DNA from: Candidatus Zixiibacteriota bacterium
GTDB lineage: Bacteria > Zixibacteria > MSB-5A5 > GN15 > FEB-12
Assembly (NCBI GenBank): GCA_022564135.1
Contig: JADFLZ010000002.1
Location: 1-25,706 of the forward strand
DNA: 25,706 nt
Direction of reading: 5' to 3'
The notes below the pieces were generated by a model. It was not told the DNA's origin. It saw only the letters and a list, made by a program, of their open reading frames with translations, and did not search any database. The position numbers and the translations under genes are program-made. Shown here in pieces: positions 7,472 through 14,255 of this stretch (its first letter is position 1; every line of letters starts with the position of its first letter).

Positions 7472-8246
7472 TAAAGGCGTTGCGGCCTTCCTGTCCTTCT
7501 GCAGTCATATAGTAGAGCATAGTAGCGTTGCCGGCTAATTCCTGAAGACCGGCCTGCCCGTCACAGTCGGCATTAAGGGCCGCCTTAAGACATCGAATCG
7601 CCATAGGTGAGTTAGCCAGAATTTCCTGACACCATTTTATTGTTTCGTTTTCAAGCTCAGCTAAGGGAACGACCGTGTTGACCAGTCCCATTGCCAGCGC
7701 CTGTCTGGCGTCGTACTGACGACAGAGAAACCATATTTCGCGTGCTTTTTTCTGGCCGACTATCCGCGCTAAGTAACCGGCGCCGTATCCGCCATCAAAA
7801 GAGCCAACCCGTGGTCCGGTCTGACCGAAAATTGCGTTGTCGGCGGCAATGGTCAGGTCGCAAATTAAGTGCAGCACATGACCGCCTCCGATAGCGTAGC
7901 CCGCTACCATGGCGATAATCGGTTTGGGGCAGGTGCGCAGCTGTCTTTGAAAGTCTAGAACGTTCAGCCGGTGTACGCCGCTTTCATCTTTGTAGCCCGA
8001 GTCGCCGCGTACTTTTTGATCGCCGCCTGAGCAGAAGGCTTTTTCCCCCTGGCCGGTCAGAATTATTACTCCGATAGACTGGTCTTCGCGGGCATCTTCT
8101 AAAGCTCTGGACATTTCAGAAACAGTCTGCGGCCGAAAAGCATTGCGGATCTCGGGACGGTTGATGGTTATTTTTGCAATCCCTTCGATTTTATGATACA
8201 AGATATCTTTGTAGTCACCTGATTGCTGCCAATTTACTTTATTCAT
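7425..8246 (-). CDS. menB: 1,4-Dihydroxy-2-naphthoyl-CoA synthase
   Basis: A 273-residue crotonase-fold enzyme that closes the second ring of the naphthoquinone from OSB-CoA. Oxyanion-hole regions are CSGGDQ (72-77) and GYAIGGGH (116-123). FGQTGPRVGSFDGGYG (140-155) is the family hallmark. Gly at residue 144 in QTG, where mycobacterial MenB has Asp, marks the type I enzymes that need bicarbonate as catalytic base; S149 is also conserved. The C-terminus (YYMTAEGQEGRNAFNEKRKPDF) is typical. The start at 8246 follows AAAGAGGCT and is 25 bp after the menH stop. Its 3' end overlaps menA. The assignment is secure and specific, not a generic enoyl-CoA hydratase. Confidence 0.96.
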   Translation of the reverse strand: MNKVNWQQSGDYKDILYHKIEGIAKITINRPEIRNAFRPQTVSEMSRALEDAREDQSIGVIILTGQGEKAFCSGGDQKVRGDSGYKDESGVHRLNVLDFQRQLRTCPKPIIAMVAGYAIGGGHVLHLICDLTIAADNAIFGQTGPRVGSFDGGYGAGYLARIVGQKKAREIWFLCRQYDARQALAMGLVNTVVPLAELENETIKWCQEILANSPMAIRCLKAALNADCDGQAGLQELAGNATMLYYMTAEGQEGRNAFNEKRKPDFSKFRRQP

Positions 8247-8271
8247 AATAGCCTCTTTATACTCTCTCGGT

Positions 8272-9066
8272 TTATTTCAAAAACTTTTGCAGTTCCATCA
8301 CGAATTCCTGTGGTCTTTCAAAATGCACATTATGTCCGGCGCTTGCGATTGTCGCTAAGCTGATCGCTTCTGAGCGCTCCTGCATTTCGCAGGCTACAGA
8401 CTTGAATTTATTGTCATTAGCGCCGACTATCAAGAGGGTTGGCTGCTTTAGATCAGGTAAAATGTCCCAAAGAGAGGGCTGGACGCCGCTGCCCATAAAT
8501 TTTAGTGATTTACTTAAATTTTCGGAATTGTTTTCAGACCTGCTTTTTAAAAGTTCTTCAAATTTGCTGCTGTCCTCTCTGATTGAGTCAAACAATGGCT
8601 GGCTGTACCAGTTCGTAATAAATTCTTCCATCGTCTGAGTTTTTAGGCTGCGGATAACACCACTGTCTGATTCGATTCTGGCCTGACGTTCTTTTTCTGT
8701 CTTTAGTCCCGGCGAAGCTGATTCTAATATAAGCTCAGAAAAATATTCGGGGTGTGTTAGCGCCAAATACAGTGCCAGCCGGCCGCCCATCGAGTAACCG
8801 ACCAGAACAGCTTGCTTGATTTCTTCCTGATTTAATATAGCGAGTAAAGATAAAGCCGCCGACTGCATGGAGTAGTCAGCATCAGAGAGAGACTTCGTCC
8901 GGCCGTGTCCGGGCAGGTCCGGCAGAATACAAAAAAACTTACTTTTGAGAGTATCTGTAACTTCACGCCAGTCTTTGGAGCTTCCTAAAAAACCGTGCAG
9001 CATTAAAATAGCGGGTGAAGCTTTACTGCCGTGAGTCTCGTAATATAAAGGCTGGCTGGCTGGCAT
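8272..9066 (-). CDS. menH: SHCHC synthase (alpha/beta hydrolase fold)
   Basis: A 264-residue alpha/beta hydrolase that eliminates pyruvate from SEPHCHC, the MenD product, to give SHCHC. LHGFLGSSKDW (23-33) supplies the oxyanion region. The nucleophile elbow is GYSMGGR with S92; the triad is completed by D218 (GANDNKF) and H245 (AGHNVHFERP). The GYSMGGR form with its Arg is characteristic of MenH. LILESASPGL after the elbow is also typical. It sits directly between menD (4-bp gap) and menB, the conserved order in enterobacteria. Without this context it could be taken for another hydrolase; with it the call is confident. Confidence 0.92.
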   Translation of the reverse strand: MPASQPLYYETHGSKASPAILMLHGFLGSSKDWREVTDTLKSKFFCILPDLPGHGRTKSLSDADYSMQSAALSLLAILNQEEIKQAVLVGYSMGGRLALYLALTHPEYFSELILESASPGLKTEKERQARIESDSGVIRSLKTQTMEEFITNWYSQPLFDSIREDSSKFEELLKSRSENNSENLSKSLKFMGSGVQPSLWDILPDLKQPTLLIVGANDNKFKSVACEMQERSEAISLATIASAGHNVHFERPQEFVMELQKFLK

Positions 9067-9070
9067 AAAT

Positions 9071-10837
9071 TTAACTGCCGGACAAAACTTTTTTAAGCGC
9101 GGCTGTGATTTCCTGATGCAATTTATAATTTTCGCTGCGGTTAGTTTTGACTTCTATGACAGACGACTTATTCGATTTCTGGCAGGTTGCATAGACCTGG
9201 CTGAACTCTTTGATTGATTTTGGCTGGAAATAATCCAGAGCGAACTGTCCGGCAGCATGTTCGAAACTCAGGCCATGCGGGGTGCCGAAGAACTTTTCAA
9301 AATCTTCAGCCAGAGCTGCGACTGGCAGAAAAGAAAAAATCCCGCCGCCATCGTTATTGAAAACAATAATTGTCAGCGACTGCTTTGAATCGTGTACAAG
9401 TTTAAGGGAATTAAGGTCGTGCAGAAAAGTCAAATCACCGACTACCAGTGTGACCGGAGACCTTCGGCCGTTGGCATAACCAACAGCCGTGGCGATAGTG
9501 CCATCGATGCCCGATACACCGCGATTATATTCTACCGCTGCCGAGTTACCATCAACTGCTGCAAACATATTCATCTCTCTGACAGGCAGACTATTACCCA
9601 GAAATAGTGCCGCGCCCTTGGCTATTTGCCCGGATATGGCGCGAGAGACCGCTGGCTCTGAAATTGCGTCGCTGCTGCTTAAAATATCGTTTAATGTCTT
9701 ATCAATTTGTTTCGATGTTTTCGATAATGTTTGAGTTAGTTCGCTCGCGCCTTGCTGCTGAATTTTATTTTCTAAACCTTCGCAAAACGAAGCGATGCTG
9801 CACTCGAGCCTGAGTGTGACCTGATGGTTGGGGTCTTCTCTTTCGGCATGGCTGGCAATCTGAATGTAGTGTTTCGGTCGGGACAAATTCAGCGAATTCA
9901 GCAGTCTTTTTGAGACAGGCTGAGCGCCAAACTGAATGACGGTATCAACCTCTGAAAGCAGAGAATCATCGGCTGCCAGCATCAGGTCGAAATATGATAT
10001 TATGTTTTCTGAAAATTCCGGACCAAGACGCATACCTGAGGCGATATCCGGCACAACAGGCCAGCCGAGCCGAATCGCAAGAGACTCGAGCATCTTGCTT
10101 TCAGTCGCGCTGACTTTGCCGACTGCGATCAGGCCGCTTTTGGTTGCACTAATTATTTCTGCCGGTTTTTTGAGTTGCTCTTCAGACAACAGCAGCCCTG
10201 TTCTGCTATAAGCAGTAAAGGCTCTGTCATTTTTTAACCAGCCCGAAAGATTCACCAAATAATCAGAGTAATCTTTTTTGCTGCCCGTCGCCGCCAGCGG
10301 TTCACGAAACATGCAATTGAGATGCACCGGTCCCGGCGGAGATGACAGCGCACGATTGAGCGCCTGGTCGACTGTGCTCAGCACAAATTCCGGCGCTATT
10401 TTTTCATCGGGGCAGGGCATATCAAAGTTCCAGCGGACAAATCGTCCATAGAGATTCAATTGATTCATAGTCTGGTTGGCGGCGGTTTCTTTTAGTTCCG
10501 GAGGACGGTCAGCGGTTAAAACAATAAGCGGGATCTTACTTTCTGAGGCTTCGACAATCGCCGGAAAAAAATTTGCCGCTGCGGTTCCTGAAGTACAGAC
10601 TATGACGGCGGGAATTCCTGTGGCTCTGGCATAACCGAGCGCGTAAAAAGCAACGCCGCGCTCATCAAAGTGCACAGTGGTTTTGACTTTAACCTTGTTA
10701 TGTTCGGCAAGGCCCAATACCAGAGGTGTCGAGCGTGAACCGGAGGCCACTGAAAAACAGCACACCCCGCTGCGAACTAATTCTTCAATTATCAGTCTGC
10801 CCCAGAGTTGATTAATATTGTCAAACTGAGTTTGCAT
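9071..10837 (-). CDS. menD: SEPHCHC synthase
   Basis: A 588-residue thiamine-diphosphate enzyme that decarboxylates 2-oxoglutarate and adds the succinyl semialdehyde to isochorismate, the first committed menaquinone step. The N-terminal domain has ASGSRSTPL (31-39) and the ThDP-activating glutamate E59 in FDERGVAF; CTSGTAAANFFPA follows. The C-terminal ThDP-binding motif runs from GD (467-468) to NN (494-495) with the canonical spacing. Length matches the family. Its ATG shares one base with the menF stop (TGATG), a classic coupling arrangement, and menH starts 4 bp after its end. Confidence 0.96.
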   Translation of the reverse strand: MQTQFDNINQLWGRLIIEELVRSGVCCFSVASGSRSTPLVLGLAEHNKVKVKTTVHFDERGVAFYALGYARATGIPAVIVCTSGTAAANFFPAIVEASESKIPLIVLTADRPPELKETAANQTMNQLNLYGRFVRWNFDMPCPDEKIAPEFVLSTVDQALNRALSSPPGPVHLNCMFREPLAATGSKKDYSDYLVNLSGWLKNDRAFTAYSRTGLLLSEEQLKKPAEIISATKSGLIAVGKVSATESKMLESLAIRLGWPVVPDIASGMRLGPEFSENIISYFDLMLAADDSLLSEVDTVIQFGAQPVSKRLLNSLNLSRPKHYIQIASHAEREDPNHQVTLRLECSIASFCEGLENKIQQQGASELTQTLSKTSKQIDKTLNDILSSSDAISEPAVSRAISGQIAKGAALFLGNSLPVREMNMFAAVDGNSAAVEYNRGVSGIDGTIATAVGYANGRRSPVTLVVGDLTFLHDLNSLKLVHDSKQSLTIIVFNNDGGGIFSFLPVAALAEDFEKFFGTPHGLSFEHAAGQFALDYFQPKSIKEFSQVYATCQKSNKSSVIEVKTNRSENYKLHQEITAALKKVLSGS

Positions 10838-12243
10838 CAGCCGGTCACGGCGTTTAAAAAACTGCCGATCTTACTTTCAATTTCATCCCATTCCCGCTTA
10901 GGAGTGGAGCCTTTGACAATCCCTGCTCCGGAATAAAGGCTTAGCTTATTGCCATTGACCAGGCCGGAGCGAATGCCGACGGCAAATTCAGCTGAGTCTC
11001 TGCCTATCCAGCCGATTGCTCCGGCATACCAGCCGCGGTCAAACGGTTCGTATTCGGAGATTCTTTTTTGGGCGAGTTTCGAAGGGAAGCCGCCGACCGC
11101 CGCAGTTGGATGTAGTAAACTTAAGATACGGGCATCTGTTACATTTTCTTTGAGTGTGCCGCTAAAGCGCGTTACCAGATGCTGCACTCGGGCCAGTTTG
11201 AAAAGAGATTCGTGTTTATCAAAGTCAATGTTTTCGCAGACAGATTCAAGGGCTGCTTTGATATTCTGCACCACGTACTGATGTTCTCTTTTTTCTTTGT
11301 CATCGCTTAAAAGTTCGTCACCAAGATTTGCATCTTCGATTTCATCTCTTCCCCGCCGCCGCGTTCCGGCCACAGCTTCGCTTGCGATACTTCTGTCAAG
11401 GCGTTTGTAGAGACGCTCAGGCGAGGCGCCAATAAACGATATTTCTTTGGCCGGCTGAAACAGAAAATGAAAACAGTTAGGAGTGGCTTTGCTCAAACGT
11501 TTCATGATGGCAAAGGCATCGCAATCGTCTTTAAATTCAAAAATCGACTGCCGTGCCAGCACTATTTTTTCAATTTTACTCCGGCTGAAATCTTCTAAGA
11601 TTGCCCGTACGTTTGACTGCCAGCCCTCAAATAATGGTAAATCGGTACGCACTTCAAATTCCTGAGCAGCAACCTCGCTGTCCGAGAGTTCAAAGCGAAC
11701 GAAATAAAGCTCTCTGAGGATTTTATCTGCGGCGGCTCTGTCGGTCTGTAAATTAAGATTGCAGACAAAGAAGGTCTGTCCGGCCTCACGGATGAGTTCA
11801 AAGCGAGGCAGCACAAATTTGGCGGCACCAAACGCCTGCCATTCTTTGGAATTTGCCCCGCTTTCAGAATCAGAAGGAAATCTCATGCCGCCATAAAAGC
11901 GAACGTTGTCGCTGCTTTGGCTGAGCAGTTTTTCTATCTTTTCGACCAACTGATGTCGCTTGCTTAAGTCTTCTATTTCAAACGAAGCACATTGTCCGAT
12001 CGCAGCAGACTCAAACAAATTGTCGCGGCCCGACCAGTAAATTTTCTGCTGGTTCTCCTGAGCACTTAGCCAGTTAAGCGGTGATATCGTTTCAGAGCCT
12101 AAAATAGAGATTGGCACCGCTACTCTGTGGTAAAGTGAAGCAGCTGCGAGTTTTTCGGCTAAAGCCATTTTAATTTCATTCGCCAGAGCTTCTTTAGCCG
12201 CTGTAAATATAGTTATAGAAGTTATATCTGTCAGCTGACTCAT
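10837..12243 (-). CDS. menF: Isochorismate synthase
   Basis: A chorismate-binding enzyme (468 aa from this start) that isomerises chorismate to isochorismate. The C-terminal half carries KIVLARQ (about 226-232), whose Lys is the general base of isochorismate synthases where anthranilate synthases differ. It also has FIGASPERLYKR, EAVAGTRRRG, HPTAAVGGFP and YAGAIGW. Start choice is uncertain: the strongest Shine-Dalgarno (GAAGGAG, inside the last codons of menG) lies 12 nt before a TTG at 12258, while ATG at 12243 has only a weak GGGA upstream. The two differ by five residues. Placement directly before menD supports menaquinone rather than siderophore synthesis. Confidence 0.93.
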   Translation of the reverse strand: MSQLTDITSITIFTAAKEALANEIKMALAEKLAAASLYHRVAVPISILGSETISPLNWLSAQENQQKIYWSGRDNLFESAAIGQCASFEIEDLSKRHQLVEKIEKLLSQSSDNVRFYGGMRFPSDSESGANSKEWQAFGAAKFVLPRFELIREAGQTFFVCNLNLQTDRAAADKILRELYFVRFELSDSEVAAQEFEVRTDLPLFEGWQSNVRAILEDFSRSKIEKIVLARQSIFEFKDDCDAFAIMKRLSKATPNCFHFLFQPAKEISFIGASPERLYKRLDRSIASEAVAGTRRRGRDEIEDANLGDELLSDDKEKREHQYVVQNIKAALESVCENIDFDKHESLFKLARVQHLVTRFSGTLKENVTDARILSLLHPTAAVGGFPSKLAQKRISEYEPFDRGWYAGAIGWIGRDSAEFAVGIRSGLVNGNKLSLYSGAGIVKGSTPKREWDEIESKIGSFLNAVTG

Positions 12244-12262
12244 ATTATGATTTCCCAAAAAA

Positions 12263-13015
12263 CTATTTTTCTCCTTCGTAAATTGTGGCCACCCCGAATG
12301 TCAGCGGATGTGCCTTGGTGCTCTTAAAACCAGTTTCGTCTAAGAGTTTCAAAAAATCGCCGCCGTACGGAAATGATTCGATAGTTCTGTTTAAGTATTG
12401 ATAGGCTTCTTTATCGCCTGATATAAAACCGCCAATGGCCGGCAGCAGATAACGCAGATAAAAAAGATGCAGCTTTCGGATTAATCTGTTCGGGGGCAGC
12501 GAGAATTCCAGAATCAGAACTTTGCCGCCGTTGTTGAGTACCCGGTGCATCTCGCTCAGAGACTTTTTGACATCGGTAACATTGCGAATGCCAAAAGCGA
12601 TGGTGACGGTGTCAAAAGAACTATCACAGCAGGGAATATTTGTAGCGTCGGCTCGCACCAGAGATAGATTTTCTGATATGGCCGAAGCCGGCAGTTTGCG
12701 TTTGGCTTCAGCCAGCATCTTAGCCGACATATCCAGCCCGATGCCATATTTGATATTTTTGGAATATCTGACCAGACTCAAAAGCACATCGCCGGTGCCG
12801 GTGGCCAGATCTAAAATACTTTGCGATTGTATATCAGGAAGCAGTGCGGCCAGTTTCTTGCGCCACCTTATATCCTGTCCAAACGATAGTAGTCTGTTGA
12901 CCAGGTCATAGCGGCTGGCAATGCGGTCAAACATCCGGTAGACGTCCTGTCTGCTCGGACTTTTTTCAGCCTGACTGCCTAATGGCTCTGTTATAGCGAC
13001 ACCTGCTTTTTGCAT
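12263..13015 (-). CDS. menG: Demethylmenaquinone methyltransferase (UbiE/MenG family)
   Basis: A 250-residue class I SAM-dependent C-methyltransferase performing the last step, methylation of demethylmenaquinone. MFDRIASRYDLVNRLLSFGQD (28-48) is the family N-terminal signature. The SAM motif is LDLATGTGD (68-76), with D95 in GLDMS binding the ribose. FGIRNV (141-146) and LEFSLPPN are also UbiE hallmarks. No ubiquinone genes are visible, so menG (ubiE) in its menaquinone role is most likely. It leads the operon; the next gene starts within 20 bp. The ATG has a weak ribosome-binding site and overlaps the stop of a three-codon mini-ORF (see findings). Confidence 0.95.
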   Translation of the reverse strand: MQKAGVAITEPLGSQAEKSPSRQDVYRMFDRIASRYDLVNRLLSFGQDIRWRKKLAALLPDIQSQSILDLATGTGDVLLSLVRYSKNIKYGIGLDMSAKMLAEAKRKLPASAISENLSLVRADATNIPCCDSSFDTVTIAFGIRNVTDVKKSLSEMHRVLNNGGKVLILEFSLPPNRLIRKLHLFYLRYLLPAIGGFISGDKEAYQYLNRTIESFPYGGDFLKLLDETGFKSTKAHPLTFGVATIYEGEK

Positions 13016-13030
13016 CAGTAGTTCATATTT

Positions 13031-13052
13031 CCGGCGCTGTCCTTGGCGCCGG
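13031..13052 (-). promoter_or_regulatory. Leader hairpin upstream of menG
   Basis: A perfect 7-bp GC-only stem (CCGGCGC with GCGCCGG, 8-nt loop) lies in the predicted 5' leader, ending 15 nt before the menG ATG. The loop, read on the minus strand, is CAAGGACA and contains an SD-like AAGGA. No T-run follows, so it is not an intrinsic terminator. A role in translation or mRNA stability is inference. Confidence 0.4.
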
Positions 13053-13066
13053 TTTCTATGACCGGT

Positions 13067-13094
13067 AATATACCAGCTGGCCGGACAAATTCAA
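13067..13094 (-). promoter_or_regulatory. Candidate promoter of the men operon
   Basis: Minus-strand TTGAAT (13094-13089) and TATATT (13072-13067) are separated by 16 bp and match the -10 at 5/6. The predicted leader of about 45 nt would include the GC hairpin and mini-ORF. It is the best sigma70-like match in the divergent spacer. No other gene gap in the cluster has room for a comparable promoter. Confidence 0.45.
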
Positions 13095-13159
13095 GTTTAT
13101 CCAAATCCGAATGCCTCCCGGCAACTTTATACTTTCCATACAGTTAAATCTCTAATCGG

Positions 13160-13188
13160 TTGCTATAAAGCCATCAGATGGCTACAAT
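13160..13188 (+). promoter_or_regulatory. Candidate promoter with operator-like dyad, aldo/keto reductase
   Basis: TTGCTA (13160-13165) and TACAAT (13183-13188) are 17 bp apart. Between them lies a perfect 7-1-7 dyad, AGCCATC-A-GATGGCT (13169-13183), filling the spacer. A dyad in this position is where MerR-type regulators and steric repressors bind. No regulator gene is adjacent. Confidence 0.45.
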
Positions 13189-13225
13189 TGTTATTCTTAA
13201 GCAGTAATCTCAAGAAAGGTGCCGG

Positions 13226-14167
13226 ATGAAATACAGAAGAATTGGCAAAAGCGGACTAAAAGTATCAGAAATAGCGCTGGGGGCCTGGCTTACTTATGGC
13301 CGCTCGGTAGAAGACAAGCTCTCGGAATCTATCATACATAAGGCGGTTGAGTCAGGCGTAAACTTTATTGATATCGCCGATGCTTACGCCGGCGGCAGCG
13401 CCGAGAAAGCCGTCGGCCAGGCTATCAAAGTGTTTAAGCGCTCTGACCTGGTTATTTCTACCAAGCTTTTCTGGCCGATGTCGGACAATGTCAACGACCG
13501 CGGACTGAGCCGTAAACATATTATGGAATCGATAGACAAGTCGCTCAAACGGATCGGCACAGATTATGTCGATATTTATTTCTGTCATCGCTATGACGAA
13601 GAAACCGAAGTAGAAGAAACTGTGCGGGCCATGGACGATCTGATACGACAGGGGAAAATCCTTTACTGGGGAACTTCGGTCTGGGAAGCAGACCAGATTC
13701 AAAAAGCCAATGACATCGCTCAGAAATTTGGCGCTTACGCCCCGATAGTGGAACAGCCGCAATACAATATGCTCGACCGGCATATCGAGACAAAGATAAT
13801 GCCTGCTTGCAGCTCAAACGGTATGGGTTTTACGGTCTGGTCGCCGCTGGCCGGAGGAATTTTGACCGGTAAATATGTAGACGGCATTCCCAAAGGCAGC
13901 CGCGCCGATACCACCCAGTTTGTAACTGATGAACTGACAGCTGAAAACAGAAGTAAAGTAATCGATCTGCTGGCGCTGGCCCGGACACACGACCTTACTC
14001 TGGCGCAGCTAGCTCTGGCCTGGGTCTTAAAGAGAGAAGAAATCAGTTGTGCTATCATAGGAGCCACCAGCTTAAAGCAGCTCGAAGAAAACTTAAAAGC
14101 CAAAGATGTCGAGCTTGGCGCTGATTTAGTTGCCGAAATAAATGTTATTCTTGACAGTAAAGCTTGA
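13226..14167 (+). CDS. Aldo/keto reductase (voltage-gated K+ channel beta-subunit-like subfamily)
   Basis: A 313-residue NADPH-dependent (beta/alpha)8 oxidoreductase of the cytoplasm. The catalytic tetrad is complete: D49 (FIDIADAY), Y54, K80 (ISTKLFW) and H121 (YFCHRYD). YRRIGKSGLKVSEIALGAW at the start, QPQYNMLDR, WSPLAGGILTGKY and the nucleotide-binding IIGATSLKQLEENL near the C-terminus place it in the AKR6/AKR14 group (Kv-beta and YghZ-like). The natural substrate is unknown; such enzymes reduce methylglyoxal and other reactive carbonyls. AGAAAGG precedes the ATG at good distance. It is divergent from the men operon, with its own candidate promoter. The next gene starts 88 bp downstream and may be cotranscribed. 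Confidence 0.93.
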   Translation: MKYRRIGKSGLKVSEIALGAWLTYGRSVEDKLSESIIHKAVESGVNFIDIADAYAGGSAEKAVGQAIKVFKRSDLVISTKLFWPMSDNVNDRGLSRKHIMESIDKSLKRIGTDYVDIYFCHRYDEETEVEETVRAMDDLIRQGKILYWGTSVWEADQIQKANDIAQKFGAYAPIVEQPQYNMLDRHIETKIMPACSSNGMGFTVWSPLAGGILTGKYVDGIPKGSRADTTQFVTDELTAENRSKVIDLLALARTHDLTLAQLALAWVLKREEISCAIIGATSLKQLEENLKAKDVELGADLVAEINVILDSKA

Positions 14168-14255
14168 TAATATAAGGAAAATGAGATTCAGTTAACAGAA
14201 ATTGCGGCAACATTGCCTCAAGCGGCATTTAAATAGAAATTTAGCGGAGGATTTT

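Noticed and set aside
14202..14255. Upstream ATG for the S9 peptidase at 14202
   Set aside because: It adds 18 basic residues before the signal peptide, while GCGGAGG sits just before the ATG at 14256.
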